From NCBI RefSeq assembly GCF_001570605.1, contig NZ_BBXG01000003.1:124001-188000 (forward strand): DNA of 64,000 nucleotides, given 5' to 3'. Made by a program: the position numbers and the translations under genes. Under the pieces are notes generated by a model. It was given only the letters and a program-made list of their open reading frames with translations. It had not been told where the DNA came from and did no database searches. Source of the stretch: Herbidospora cretacea. GTDB taxonomy: Bacteria; Actinomycetota; Actinomycetes; Streptosporangiales; Streptosporangiaceae. Shown piece by piece: positions 13,833-24,300 of the stretch (position 1 is its first letter; every line of letters starts with the position of its first letter).

Positions 13833-16238
13833 TCAGACCCCAGGGATCGCGGGCCCCGACCCCAGCTCCCGCAGCTCCCGCCGCGAGGCGATGTCGAGCC
13901 GCCGGAACACGTGGCCGAGATGGAACTCGACCGTCTTCACGCTGACGAACAGCCGCTGGGCGATCTCCCGGTTCGTCAGGCCGTCGCAGGCCAGGTCGGC
14001 GACCGCGCGCTCGGCCGGGGTGAGGTCGTCGAAGGGGCGCTCGGGTCCGTCGACGGCCAGGCCCGCGCCACGCGCCAGGTCCTGGTAGGCGCGGGCGCCG
14101 ATCCTCTCGAACTCCCGGTACGCCCCCCGCAACGCCCGCTCGGCCGCCTTCGTCCGCCCCCGGAGCAGCTGGCAGCGGCCCACGAGGAGGTCGATGACCG
14201 CCCGCTCCAGCGGGAACGGGGCGGCGTGGACGCGGGCCTGGGCGAAACAGGCGAGCGCCTGCTCGTGGTCGCCGTGGGCCATCGCGATGCGTCCCCGGGC
14301 CCGGAACAGGCCCAGGCCCTCGGGGAACTTCAGGTCGTCGCTGGGCTGGCCCAGCTGGGCGAGGGCCTCCTCGCGGACCGGCCCGAGCAGGTGGGTGCCG
14401 GGTTCCCCGGCGGGATAGATCCCGGCCAGCTCGCCGGAGGCCTGGAGCGCCCAGGAGGGGTCGTCGCGGGCGCGGGCGATGGCGATGGCCGCGGCGGCGG
14501 CGTACACGCGGGCGGCGGGGATGCCGGTGGCCCTCGCCCAGCGGGCCGACTCCTCGGCGTGGGCGCCCGCGCGGACCCATTCGCCCATCGCGGCCAGCGG
14601 GTAGGCGGCCTGGGCGTGCAGCATGGCGTAGTCCCAGATCCGGCCGTTGTCCTGGGCGTCGGCGACGGCGAGTTCGCTGTGCAGCACCGCCTCGGCCAGC
14701 TCCCCGCGCCGGTAGAGGGCCTCGCCGAGGAAGCCGAGGGCCTGGCCGACCCGCAGCGGCTCGCCGCCGGCCGCGCGCTGGACGGCCAGCCGCAGGTCGG
14801 CGCAGGCGCCGTCGAGGTCGTCGCGCCAGAGGCGGATCATGCCGCGCGCCACCAGGCCGTCGAGCCCGGCCGGGGCGCCGGGGGCGTCGGCGGAGGCCAG
14901 GAACTCCAGCGCCTCGGGGGCCCGCCCGGCGACGGCCAGGCCCAGCGCCCTGGCGAACCAGGCGAAGGCGGCCACCCAGGGTTCCCTGGCGCCGTCCACC
15001 GCCCGGCCGCCGAAGGTGATCATGTCGTCGTAGGAGACGGTGATCACGCCGATGATGGCGAGCTGGGTGCTGATCCGGGCGTCGAGGTCGTCCGGGCCCT
15101 CCTCGGCGGCGGCCAGCGCGTCGAGGAGCACGGTCCGCGCCTCGGCCACCTGGCCCATGAGGAGGGTCTGGTAGCCGTGGACGTAACGGGCCCATCTGCC
15201 GGGGTCGGCGGCCAGCCAGTCGCGCAGGGGCAGCGTCCGGGCCAGGTCGCCGGCCACGAGCATCGCCTCCAGCGCGACCAGCCGGAACCGCCGGTCCCGC
15301 GTCAGCGGCAGCGACCCGGCCAGCAGCACGGCCGCCTCCTGGGTGCGGGAGTCGCCCTGCAACCGGGCCGCCTCCAGGGCGATCTCGGCCGCGAGGGCCT
15401 CGTCGGGCGGGTCGGCGGCGGCGATCCGGTGCCGCAGCGAGGAGTGCCGGGCGTGCAGCGACTTCCGCCGGGCGGCGGGGATGTCGTGGTAGACGACGCC
15501 GCGCACCAGGGCGCTGGTGAACTCGAGCCCCTGCCCGGTCCGCCGCACCAGCCCGGTGGCGACCGCCTCGGCGCAGTCGGCGGGGAAGCGGCGCCCGAGC
15601 ACCGCGCCGTCCTCCAGCAGCGTCCTGACCTCGGGGGAGCACTCCCGCAGCCGTTCGCGCACGGCCGTCGCGAACGAGCGGGGGGCGGGCAGCGGCCCCG
15701 AGCCGTAGGCGAGGGTGTGCGGGTCGAGTTCGTCGAGCAGGTGGCGGGCGTGCAGGGGATGGCCGCCGGTGTGGTCGTGCAGCCGGGCGGCCCCGGCGGC
15801 CGACAGCTCCGGATGCCCGGTGAGCGCGGCCAGCCGGATCAGGTCCTCGGGCGGCAGCCCCGTCAGCACGACGCGGTCGCCGAGCAGCCGCCGCCAGGCG
15901 TCGCCCAGGGCGTCGAGGTCGCCGATGACGACGACGAGCACGTCCGGCCGCCGGCGGATCGCCAGCCGCAGCGCGGTGAGCTGGTCGCGGTCGGCCCAGT
16001 GGGCGTCGTCGACCACCACCACGCAGTCGTGGAAGACTGGTTCGGGGCCCTCCCAGGCGAGCTCCGGTTCGTGTTCGTCGGCGGCGGCCCAGAAGACGGG
16101 CCGCTCCTGCGCCGCGGCGAACCGGCGGGCCAGCGCCGTCTTGCCGACGCCCGGTTCGCCGTCGATCCCGACCACGTGGGCCTTCGTGGCCGCCAGCCAG
16201 GCGAGTTCCGCCTCACGCCCGACGAAGATCTCCCGCAT
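13833..16238 (-). CDS. LuxR-type regulator with ATPase domain (LAL-like)
   Basis: This 801-residue protein begins with an AAA/STAND ATPase: Walker A GEPGVGKTALA near residue 30 and Walker B CVVVVDDAHWADRD. A long helical repeat region follows, and a C-terminal LuxR helix-turn-helix closes it (LTPAERAVADLACDGLTNRE, then IAQRLFVSVKTVEFHLGHVF). Proteins of this design are large ATP-dependent activators, often of secondary metabolism or sugar use (MalT/LAL group). It lies 41 bases upstream of the secreted-protein gene on the same strand and may activate it. Targets cannot be deduced. Confidence 0.9.
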   Translation of the reverse strand: MREIFVGREAELAWLAATKAHVVGIDGEPGVGKTALARRFAAAQERPVFWAAADEHEPELAWEGPEPVFHDCVVVVDDAHWADRDQLTALRLAIRRRPDVLVVVIGDLDALGDAWRRLLGDRVVLTGLPPEDLIRLAALTGHPELSAAGAARLHDHTGGHPLHARHLLDELDPHTLAYGSGPLPAPRSFATAVRERLRECSPEVRTLLEDGAVLGRRFPADCAEAVATGLVRRTGQGLEFTSALVRGVVYHDIPAARRKSLHARHSSLRHRIAAADPPDEALAAEIALEAARLQGDSRTQEAAVLLAGSLPLTRDRRFRLVALEAMLVAGDLARTLPLRDWLAADPGRWARYVHGYQTLLMGQVAEARTVLLDALAAAEEGPDDLDARISTQLAIIGVITVSYDDMITFGGRAVDGAREPWVAAFAWFARALGLAVAGRAPEALEFLASADAPGAPAGLDGLVARGMIRLWRDDLDGACADLRLAVQRAAGGEPLRVGQALGFLGEALYRRGELAEAVLHSELAVADAQDNGRIWDYAMLHAQAAYPLAAMGEWVRAGAHAEESARWARATGIPAARVYAAAAAIAIARARDDPSWALQASGELAGIYPAGEPGTHLLGPVREEALAQLGQPSDDLKFPEGLGLFRARGRIAMAHGDHEQALACFAQARVHAAPFPLERAVIDLLVGRCQLLRGRTKAAERALRGAYREFERIGARAYQDLARGAGLAVDGPERPFDDLTPAERAVADLACDGLTNREIAQRLFVSVKTVEFHLGHVFRRLDIASRRELRELGSGPAIPGV

Positions 16239-16330
16239 TCCGGCTATTCAACGGCGTCGGGGGCGGATCGCCCAATCTCGGCGGTGGCCGTACGGAGAAG
16301 GGGCTAGTACCGGGTGAACGTTTCACGGAG

Positions 16331-16356
16331 GCTCCCGGCCGCGCCGGGCCGGGAGC
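16331..16356 (-). terminator. Hairpin terminator after the CBM32-DUF1996 gene
   Basis: Perfect 10-bp arms GCTCCCGGCC (16331-16340) and GGCCGGGAGC (16347-16356) with a six-base loop sit six bases beyond the stop codon at 16363. There is no long T tract, which is common in high-GC actinomycetes. Confidence 0.7.
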
Positions 16357-16362
16357 TGTCGG

Positions 16363-17700
16363 TCAGGGCAGTTCGAAGTTCTCGGTCAGGGCCGCGCCTC
16401 GGTGGGGCTTGTAGAGGTCGTAGCCGCGCGGGTTGCACTGGAGGCCGCCGTTGATGCAGTGGCGGACCAGGGCGGCCAGGATGGCCGGGTCGTCCCAGGC
16501 GTTGAAGAAGTCGTAGTGCCACGAGTAGCCGCGGCCGCTCGACAGCCTGGCGTTCGACAGGTCTCCGCTCGCCGGGAAGGCGATCTTGAATTCGAGCATC
16601 GGGACCGCCACCGGGTGGGACGACGGGCAGTAGCCGCCGACCGGGTAGGCCATGTGGCTCTTGTGGTTGGCGCTGTCGAGGTTCACCCCATCCCAGCAGC
16701 TCGGGGCCTGGTAGCGGACGTTGACCTGGCTGCCCGCCGGGCAGTTGGCCGGGATGTCCCACTGGAAGGACAGGTTGCCGCACTCGAAGCCCTCGACCCG
16801 GCCGGGGGAGTCGCGGAACTCGGCGAGCGTGGCGGTCGGGCTGCCGACGACGAAGCGCAGGCCCTGCGGGAAGGGCACCACGCGCCAGTACTCGTGGATG
16901 CCGGACTTGTAGTAGATGACCTGGTGGCCGGTCGGGGCGATCAGCTGGTCGCCCTTGTAGAAGCTGGGGAACCAGTAAGCCGACTTGTCATGCGGGTTGG
17001 TGCACGACGTCGAGCCGTTGAGCAGCGACGACGAGGTGCTGGCCGCGTTCGTCGTGGTGTTGCCGACGAAGGTGTGCATGTGCGAGGCGCCCGGCAGGTT
17101 CGGGTAGACGATCGGGTCGTCCGGGCGGTGCTGGGTGAGTGAGCAGTTGGCCTGGAACTCGCGGTGGGTGACCGGGTCGGTGAACGTCGGGCTCGGGACC
17201 GGCTGCTGGCCGGAGCCGCCCGTGCCGTAGACCTTGAACTCCCACAGCGAGTAGCCGTAGCCGGTGCCGCGCTGGGTGCCGTAGAGGCGGACGTACCGCC
17301 CCGAGCCGGTCACGTTGAGCGTCTGGGTGCCGCCCGCGCCGGTGGTGGTGGAGTAGACGTCCGTGTACGGCCCGCCTGCTGCGGCGGAGGTCTGGATCTT
17401 GAAGGACTTCCCGTAGGCGCCCTCCCACTGGAGCACGACCTGGGAGATCGTGGCACTGCCGCCCAGGTCGACCTGGATCCACTGGGGGTCGCTGAAGGAG
17501 CTGGCCCAGCGGGTGCCGGTGTTGCCGTCGAAGGCGGCCCCGGCGGCGTAGCCGTCGCCCTCGTTCGACGAGGCGGTGGCGGGGCGGTTCTGGGAGATGA
17601 GGGCGTCGGCCGCCATCGCGGGCGCGATGACGGCCAGCCCGGCCGCGATCGTCGCCACGAGGGTGGCGACGATCAGGCTCAGGCGTATTCGTGGATGCAC
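16363..17700 (-). CDS. Secreted CBM32 (F5/8 type C) and DUF1996 protein
   Basis: The 445-residue protein has a signal peptide (VHPRIRLSLIVATLVATIAA and onward to APAMAADA). A discoidin-like CBM32 domain follows at about residues 35-155 ([32 protein letters not shown]). A DUF1996 domain then runs to the end, with the family's HMHTFVGN and YWFPSFYKG motifs and many cysteines. DUF1996 proteins are mainly fungal and actinobacterial secreted proteins of unknown activity; the CBM suggests polysaccharide binding. The GTG at 17700 is chosen for its GAGGAG ribosome site. A TGGAGAGCGCTCTCCA palindrome lies 30 bases upstream, placing it in the same putative regulon as two glycosidase genes. Confidence 0.88.
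   Translation of the reverse strand: MHPRIRLSLIVATLVATIAAGLAVIAPAMAADALISQNRPATASSNEGDGYAAGAAFDGNTGTRWASSFSDPQWIQVDLGGSATISQVVLQWEGAYGKSFKIQTSAAAGGPYTDVYSTTTGAGGTQTLNVTGSGRYVRLYGTQRGTGYGYSLWEFKVYGTGGSGQQPVPSPTFTDPVTHREFQANCSLTQHRPDDPIVYPNLPGASHMHTFVGNTTTNAASTSSSLLNGSTSCTNPHDKSAYWFPSFYKGDQLIAPTGHQVIYYKSGIHEYWRVVPFPQGLRFVVGSPTATLAEFRDSPGRVEGFECGNLSFQWDIPANCPAGSQVNVRYQAPSCWDGVNLDSANHKSHMAYPVGGYCPSSHPVAVPMLEFKIAFPASGDLSNARLSSGRGYSWHYDFFNAWDDPAILAALVRHCINGGLQCNPRGYDLYKPHRGAALTENFELP
17236..17304 (-). repeat. 69-bp dispersed identical repeat, copy 1
   Basis: On the minus strand these 69 bases are identical to 32073-32141 on the plus strand. Both copies encode the end of a CBM32 domain ([20 protein letters not shown]). 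Identity stops at a third-position difference just after the repeat. This is a shared domain segment rather than a mobile element. Confidence 0.85.
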
Positions 17701-17729
17701 GGCGTCTCCTCGGACAAGAAGGGGGGTGA

Positions 17730-17745
17730 TGGAGAGCGCTCTCCA
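17730..17745. promoter_or_regulatory. 16-bp palindrome, LacI-type operator candidate
   Basis: TGGAGAGCGCTCTCCA is a perfect palindrome 30 bases upstream of the GTG of the CBM32-DUF1996 gene. The GCGCTC core and dyad are typical of LacI-family operators in actinomycetes. Identical copies occur at 21321, 31514 and 31636, each upstream of a glycosidase gene. Confidence 0.8.
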
Positions 17746-17801
17746 AAGGAGAGTGGGCCGTGTCATCTCACCTTGTCAAGACCACGCCGGAAACATGCAG
17801 T

Positions 17802-18689
17802 TCACACAGGTTCCCCCCACACCATGTCGACCTGGTGCTCGATGGTGACGTAGCCGGCCTTGGCGAAGGCGCGGGCCATCGGGACGTTGGTGACGTCGGT
17901 GCTGGCGCGGATCCTGGGAACGTCCTCTGCCGCCAGGACCCGGGTGCCCTCGGCGAGGAGCTCGCCGACCAGCCCCCTGCCGCGGTGCTCCGGCACGAGG
18001 CCGATGTAGGCGATGATCGGGTTGTAGGCGTTCCTGGCCGGGATGACGAACCCGGCCGGCTCGCCGTCGGCGATCACGACCCGCCACCACTCGCGGGGCG
18101 AACGGTAGAGGGCCAGTTCCCCGTCGTACTGCGCCTCGGCCTGCTCGCGCGGGGTCATGGTCTTCAGTTCCGCCTGGGTGTGGGCGTCGAGGCTGGCCTC
18201 GGTGACCCTGGTCATCAGGCCGACCAGCTCCTCGCGGTCCCGTGGCTCGCGGAACTCCAGGGTGGTGGCGGCGACGGGCGTGCCGGGACGCCATTCGAGG
18301 CGGAGGCGTTCGACCAGCGGCCGGGCCCCCGCCTTCTCCAGGGTCTCCAGCCACGTCGTGTCACGGTCGCGCCAGTCGGGCGGCACGAACCGCAGGAACG
18401 GCGGCGGGGTGCCCTCGACGACCTGCGGGAACGCGTGTTCCAGCAGCGCCAGGCCGTCTTCGGGAGTGGCGAGGTCGAAGACGTCCATGAGCAGGGGCTT
18501 CTCGGTGGCGTCGCGGCGCCACCAGGCGAGGCGGGCGACGGGTTCGCCGTCGCGGAGGGCGATCCACATCCAGTCGAGCCGGCGGCGGCCCGCTTGGAGG
18601 TCGGCGTCGAACTCCGCGTTCAGCGGCGAGGGGAAACGACGGAACAGGTCGAGCTCGTGACGGCCTTCGAGCGGCCGGATCTCACGCAT
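17802..18689 (-). CDS. GNAT-family N-acetyltransferase, tandem domains
   Basis: This 295-residue protein looks like two GNAT folds in a row. The N-terminal half is degenerate (LDWMWIALRDGEPVARLAWW). The C-terminal half carries the acetyl-CoA binding segment IGLVPEHRGRGLVGELLAEG, with the R/Q-x-x-G-x-G/A loop, followed by TDVTNVPMARAFAKAGY. It resembles MshD-like tandem acetyltransferases in layout but is not clearly mycothiol synthase. The substrate is unknown. It lies between the LacI-type palindrome at 17730 and the GH3 gene, on the same strand as both neighbours. Confidence 0.85.
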   Translation of the reverse strand: MREIRPLEGRHELDLFRRFPSPLNAEFDADLQAGRRRLDWMWIALRDGEPVARLAWWRRDATEKPLLMDVFDLATPEDGLALLEHAFPQVVEGTPPPFLRFVPPDWRDRDTTWLETLEKAGARPLVERLRLEWRPGTPVAATTLEFREPRDREELVGLMTRVTEASLDAHTQAELKTMTPREQAEAQYDGELALYRSPREWWRVVIADGEPAGFVIPARNAYNPIIAYIGLVPEHRGRGLVGELLAEGTRVLAAEDVPRIRASTDVTNVPMARAFAKAGYVTIEHQVDMVWGEPV

Positions 18690-18732
18690 GGGCTTCCTTC
18701 ACGGAAGTGCCCGGTCACACCACGCCCTGTCG

Positions 18733-18775
18733 GGAGGAAACGGGCACAAAGATTGCGAACATGATTGTTTCCTCC
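18733..18775. terminator. Possible hairpin between GH3 and acetyltransferase genes
   Basis: Arms GGAGGAAAC (18733-18741) and GTTTCCTCC (18767-18775) form a 9-bp inverted repeat with a 25-base loop in the 114-base gap after the GH3 stop. No T tract follows on the minus strand. It could be a weak terminator or a regulatory site. Confidence 0.35.
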
Positions 18776-18803
18776 TTTCTGTGTTGACCCCTAGAAATAT
18801 CGG

Positions 18804-21299
18804 TCACGAGGGTGGGGACGCAACGCATTTAAGCCGCAGATCGACCACCGACCGTCCGGCGTGCACGACGAACTCCCCTTCCTCCGTACGCCACCCGTCC
18901 CCCTCCCAGTGCTGGAAGGCCCTCGGGGGGAGCGCGACGGCCACCTCCACCGCCTCTCCGGGCTCGGCCCGCGCGACCCCGAACCCGGCCAGCCACCGGG
19001 CCGGCCGCCCGATCCCCGAACCCGGCTTGGAGAGGTAGACCTGCACGACCTCCCGCCCCGGCCGCTCGCCGGTGTTCCGCACCCTGACCCTGACGTGGTC
19101 GCCGTCGGCGGCGAGGTCCTCGTAGGACCACGTCGTGTAGCCCAGGCCGTGGCCGAACCAGTAGCTCGGGGACCGGTCGGCGGTCAGCCAGCCGCGGTGG
19201 CCGACGTCCAGCCCCTCGGCGTAGACGACCCGCCCGTCCACCGGCGCGGCCGGGACCAGCGGGACGTCGCTCCAGGTCGTCGGCAGCCTGCCCCCCGGCT
19301 CCCGCCGCCCGGTGAGCACGTCGGCGACCCCGTGGCCCCCCTGCTGGCCGGGGAACCAGCACAGCAGCAGCGCGGCGGCCTCGTCCCGCCACGGCATCGC
19401 GACCGGCCCGCCCGAGTTCACCACGACCACGGTCCTGCGCACGGCGGCCACGGCCTTCACCAGGTCGTCCTGCCGCCCGGACAGGGCGAGCGAGGTCCGG
19501 TCGCAGGCCTCGCTCTCGATCTCCTCGGTGGTCCCCACGACGACGATCGCGACGTCGGCGTCCCGGGCGGCGTCGACGGCCTCCCGGATGGCGTCGTCGT
19601 CGTCCACCGCCGGGGGGTCGGCGGCCAGCACGCAGGCGCGCCCGGTGTGCGGCTCGATCGCCCGCGTGCCGGTGACCAGGACCTCCACGCCCTCCTCCAG
19701 CCACACGGAGGCGTGCCGGAACGGCGGTTTCAGGTGGACGGTGGCCGGGTCGTCGCTGTCGCACGGGACGTCCGCGTCGAGGACCCGCCGCCCGTCGACG
19801 GACAGGGTCAGCCGCCCCCACCCGGCGACGGACAGCCGCCAGTGTCCCGAGATCTCGGGACGGAGGAAGGAGCTGACCTCGACGGTCCGGGTGCCCTCGA
19901 CGACCGACGGCTCCGGCAGCCACCCGGTCCGCCGGTCCTCGACCGACAGTTCCTCGCCGTCGTCGCCCAGCATCCGCACCCACACGTCGCCGACCGGGGT
20001 CGGCCCGGCCTGGATGTCGACCCCGGGGGCGTAGACCAGGTCCGGCACGACCTTCCGCAGCCCGTCGAGGATCGAGACGACCCCGGAGGGATAGACGCCG
20101 CCGCTCCCGCCGCCCTGGATCCGGGTCCGCGCCGCGTGGGCCCCGATGACCGCGACCCGGGGCGTGGCCAGCGGCAGCAGCCCGTCGTCGTTCTTGAGCA
20201 GCACACACGAGTCGGCCACCGCCCGCCGCAGCAGCGCGAGTTCCGCCGGATCTCCGGCCGGTGGGTTGGGAATCTCCGGCCCGGTGACCTCCGGAGAGAA
20301 CCCGCCCCGGGCCCGCTGCACTCGCTCGGCGAGAGGCATCGAGGTCCCGTTGGCTTGGCTGAGCGGTAGCGGCGCTGGCGCGTCCCACGGCGCACCGCCT
20401 TCCGTCTGCGCCGCTGATCCGGGGGAGGGTTCGAATGTCGCGTCGTTCCGGGTCGAGCGCGCCGCCCGCGAACCGGTTCGTGCCTGCGTGTCGGCGCGGT
20501 GGACGCGTTCGGCCAGCAGCCTCAGGCGGGCGATCTTGTCGTGGACGGCCGCCTCGGGGACCGTCCCGTTGCGGAGGGCCTCGCGGAGCGGGTCGCCCCA
20601 GAAGTCGTTGGGCCCCGGCATCGCGAGGTCCTGGCCGGACCGGGCCGAGGCCTCCGTCGAGCGGACGCCGCCCCAGTCCGACACCACCACCCCGTCGAAG
20701 CCCCATTCGGTCTTCAGCGGGTCGCGCAGCAGCGCGTTCTCCGCCATCAGAGCCCCGTTGACCTGGTTGTACGCCGACATCACCACCCACACGCCGGCCG
20801 CCACCGCCGCCTCGAACGGCGCGAGATACACCTCCCGCAGGACCCGGGGGCCGATGACCGAGTCGTAGCTCATCCGCTCGGTCTCGGCCTCGTTGCCCAC
20901 GTAGTGCTTGGCGGTCGCCGCGACCCCCCGCGACTGCACCCCGGCGATGTAGGAGGCCCCGATCAGCGCGGTCAGCAGCGGATCCTCGGAGAAGCACTCG
21001 AAGTGCCGCCCCCCGAGCGCCGACCGGTGCAGGTTGAGGTTGGGGGCCAGCAGCACGTCGACCCCCTTGCGGCGGGCCTCCGCGCCGAGGAGGGCGCCGA
21101 GGTCGCGGACGAGGCCGGGGTCCCAGGTCGCCGCCAGGGCGGTCGGCGAGGGCAGGACGAGCGAGGTGCGCCGCTCGTCCCAGCCGGGGCCGCGCACCCC
21201 GACCGGGCCGTCGGACATGACGAGCTCGGGCAGCCCGAGCAGCGGTTCCGCGGCGGTCCGCCACACCGACGACCCGGACAGCAGCCGGACAAGGTCCAC
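18804..21299 (-). CDS. GH3 beta-glucosidase
   Basis: This glycoside hydrolase family 3 enzyme has about 831 residues and no signal peptide, so it probably acts in the cytoplasm on imported oligosaccharides. The N-terminal barrel carries GGRHFECFSEDP, AATAKHYVGNE and the nucleophile aspartate in GVVVSDWGG. The second alpha/beta domain, a PA14-like insert and a C-terminal fibronectin III-like domain (NTGERPGREVVQVYLSKP) follow. An unusual Ser/Ala/Pro-rich insert of about 60-75 residues (near 20270-20490) interrupts the region between the two catalytic domains. The GTG at 21299 was chosen because the regulatory palindrome at 21321-21336 would otherwise fall inside the coding frame; GGGGGGA precedes it. 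Confidence 0.92.
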   Translation of the reverse strand: MDLVRLLSGSSVWRTAAEPLLGLPELVMSDGPVGVRGPGWDERRTSLVLPSPTALAATWDPGLVRDLGALLGAEARRKGVDVLLAPNLNLHRSALGGRHFECFSEDPLLTALIGASYIAGVQSRGVAATAKHYVGNEAETERMSYDSVIGPRVLREVYLAPFEAAVAAGVWVVMSAYNQVNGALMAENALLRDPLKTEWGFDGVVVSDWGGVRSTEASARSGQDLAMPGPNDFWGDPLREALRNGTVPEAAVHDKIARLRLLAERVHRADTQARTGSRAARSTRNDATFEPSPGSAAQTEGGAPWDAPAPLPLSQANGTSMPLAERVQRARGGFSPEVTGPEIPNPPAGDPAELALLRRAVADSCVLLKNDDGLLPLATPRVAVIGAHAARTRIQGGGSGGVYPSGVVSILDGLRKVVPDLVYAPGVDIQAGPTPVGDVWVRMLGDDGEELSVEDRRTGWLPEPSVVEGTRTVEVSSFLRPEISGHWRLSVAGWGRLTLSVDGRRVLDADVPCDSDDPATVHLKPPFRHASVWLEEGVEVLVTGTRAIEPHTGRACVLAADPPAVDDDDAIREAVDAARDADVAIVVVGTTEEIESEACDRTSLALSGRQDDLVKAVAAVRRTVVVVNSGGPVAMPWRDEAAALLLCWFPGQQGGHGVADVLTGRREPGGRLPTTWSDVPLVPAAPVDGRVVYAEGLDVGHRGWLTADRSPSYWFGHGLGYTTWSYEDLAADGDHVRVRVRNTGERPGREVVQVYLSKPGSGIGRPARWLAGFGVARAEPGEAVEVAVALPPRAFQHWEGDGWRTEEGEFVVHAGRSVVDLRLKCVASPPS

Positions 21300-21320
21300 A
21301 GATCCCCCCGAGGCTAGGTT

Positions 21321-21336
21321 TGGAGAGCGCTCTCCA
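21321..21336. promoter_or_regulatory. 16-bp palindrome, LacI-type operator candidate
   Basis: A perfect copy of TGGAGAGCGCTCTCCA lies 22 bases upstream of the GH3 start, in the 76-base gap between this gene and the end of the NRPS operon. Confidence 0.8.
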
Positions 21337-21375
21337 TTGAAGGGATCCGGGACCTCCCCTGTCAATCCACCAGCG

Positions 21376-24300
21376 TCAATCCACCAGCCGCGCGGCCTCC
21401 TCCTCGCTCATCCCGTCGAGCTCCTCCGTCAGCAGGTCCTCGATGGTCCTGGCCAGCTCCTCGACCGTCCGGCGGAGGAACAGGTAACGGATCGGCACGT
21501 CGAGATCGATGATCGCCCGGATGCGCGCCGCCACCCGTACCGCGATCAGGGAGTGGCCCCCGACGGCGAAGAAGTCGTCGAGCGCGCCGACCCGGTCGAG
21601 CCCGAGGACCTCCTGCCAGATGTCGGCCACCAGGCGTTCGGCGTCGGTGCGCGGCTCGACGAACTCGGCCGCGCTCTCGGCCACCGGGTCGGGCAGCGCC
21701 TTGCGGTCGACCTTGCCGCTGATGGTCATCGGCATCGCGGCCAGGCGGGTCCAGAGCGCCGGCATCATGTACGCCGGAAGGATCTTCTCCAGGTGGTCGC
21801 GCAGGTCGCCGAGGTCGGCGTCGCCGACGATGTAGCCGACGAGGATGTCGCCCCGCGCGGTCACCGCCGCCTGGTCGACCCCCGGGCAGGTGAGGATCGC
21901 CGCCTCGACCTCGCCCGGCTCGACCCGGAACCCGCGGACCTTGACCTGGTTGTCCATCCGCCCGAGGAACTCCAGGTTCCCGTCGAAGCCCCACCGGGCC
22001 CGGTCGCCGGTCCGGTAGACCCGCTCGCCCTCGAACTCGACGAACCGCTCGGCGGTCAGCTCCGGGCGGCCGTGGTAGCCGTCGGCCACCCCGGCCCCGC
22101 CGATCAGCAGCTCCCCGGCCACGAACGTCGGCGCGACCCCGCCCGCCCGGTCGGCCACGTAGCAGGTGGTGTTGGCGATCGGCCGCCCGATCCTGGGCTC
22201 CCCGCCGCCGGGCGGGACCTCCCAGGTCGTCGACCAGATGGTGGTCTCCGTGGGGCCGTACACGTTGACCAGGCGGCCGAGCCGGGGCCGCAGCTCGCGC
22301 GACAGTTCCTCGGGCAGCGCCTCGCCGCCGACCAGCCCGGTGATCCCGGGGTCGGTGAACCCGGCCTCGATGAGCACCCGCCAGCCGGACGGCGTCGACT
22401 GGATGTGGGTGATCCCGGCGTCGCCGATGAGCTTGATCTGGGCCGCGCCGTCGACCGCGACGTCGCGTCCGGCGATGACGGCCCGGCCCCCGCCGATGAG
22501 CGGCAGGTAGAGCTCCAGCGCCGAGATGTCGAACGACACCGACGACAGCACCAGCCAGACCTGCCCGGGATCCGACCCGAGCAGGTCGGCCATCCCGGCC
22601 AGGAAGTTGGCCAGCGCCGAGTGGCGGATGACGACGCCCTTGGGCCGCCCGGTGGAGCCGGAGGTGTAGAGCGTGTACGCGTGGTCGTCCGGCCCCGGCG
22701 GGAACCCGCCCACCGGCTCGGCCCGCAGCGCCTCGGAGACCAGGACGACCTCGACCCCGGCGGGCAACCGCCCGGCCGGGCCCTCGTCGGCCAGCACCAG
22801 GACGGCCCCGGAGTCCTCCAGCATGTACTGGATGCGGGCCGGCGGGTTGTCGGGATCGATCGGCAGGTACGCCGCCCCCGACCGCATCACGCCCAGCAGC
22901 GCGGGCAGCACCCGCACCGACCGGTCGACGCAGACCGCGACCACCGAGCCGCGCCGGTCGCCGAGCCGCCCCGCGATCCGCGCGGCGGCCTCGTCGAGCT
23001 CCCGGTAGGTGAGCGACGTCTCGCCGTCGGAGAAGGCGACCGCGTCGGGGGTGCGGGCCACCTGGGCGGCGAACAGCCGGGGCAGCGGCACCGGGATCGG
23101 CCGCCCGGTGGCGTTCCAGGTGGCGACGAGCCGGTCCCGCTCGTCGGCGGTCATGAGGGGGAGCCGCGAGAGCGGCAGCGACGGGTCGTCGGCGATGCCG
23201 TCCAGCAGCACCAGGAAGCGTTCGAACAGGGCCTTCACGGTCGGCTCGTCGAACAGGTCGGTGTCGTAGCGGACCACGGTCACCAGGTCGCCGCTGTCGT
23301 CGCCGGCCCAGAAGACGTCGACCGCGACGTCGCAGCGCACCCACTTCCACCCGTGCGGGAACGGCGTCGCCGTCAGCCCGGAGAAGTGCTGCACGCGCTC
23401 CAGCTCGCCCGGGTGCAGGGTGAGCGTGGTCTGGTAGAACGGCGTGACGCTGAGGTCGCGGCCGATGTCGAGCTCCTCGACGAGCCGCTCGAACGGCACC
23501 CGCCGCCGCGACAGCGCCCCCAGCAGGGAGCCCATCGTGCCGCGCAGGAACTTCTGGAACGGCGGGTCGCCCGACAGGTCGCCGCGCAGCACCAGCATCC
23601 CCGACAGGCCCGCCACCAGCGCGTGGGCCTCCTCGGTGTCGCGCCCGCCGTCGGGCACGCCGACGGTCACGTCGTCCTGGCCCGAGTGCCGCGACAGCAG
23701 CACCTGGTAGGCCGCCAGCAGCAGCGCGAACAGGGTGCAGCGCGAGGTGCGGGCCACCTCGGAGAGCCGGGAGACCAGCGGCGCCGGGATCCGGAACGCC
23801 ATCTCGTCGCCGTGCCCGATCCGTTCGGCCGGGCGGGGCCGGTCGGCGGGCAGCTCCAGGGTCGGCGGGTTCGCCAGGCGCTCCTGCCAGTACGCCAGCT
23901 CCTTCGGGTCGACCTCCGGGGTCTGCTCGGCGTGCTCCCGGGCGGTGATCTCCAGCGGGGCGGGTTCGCCGCCGCCGTAGAAGACCGCCAGGTCGTCCAT
24001 GAGGACGTCCAGCGACCAGCCGTCGGCGATGATGTGGTGGACCACCAGCACCAGCACGTGCCGCTCGGGCGCGAGCCCGACCACCGACACCCGGAACGGC
24101 AGCTCCGAGACGAGGTCGAACGGCCGGTTGGTCCGCTCGGCGACCAGCCGCTCGGCCTCCTCGTCGGAGGAGGCCCGCAGCCACTCCACCTCGACCGGCG
24201 CGGCGGGTTCGACGACCAGCACCGGCCGCCCGTCGACGGCGGGGAAACGGGTCCGGAGCGTCTCGTGCCGCCGGGCCACCGAGGTGAGCGCCCCTTCGAG

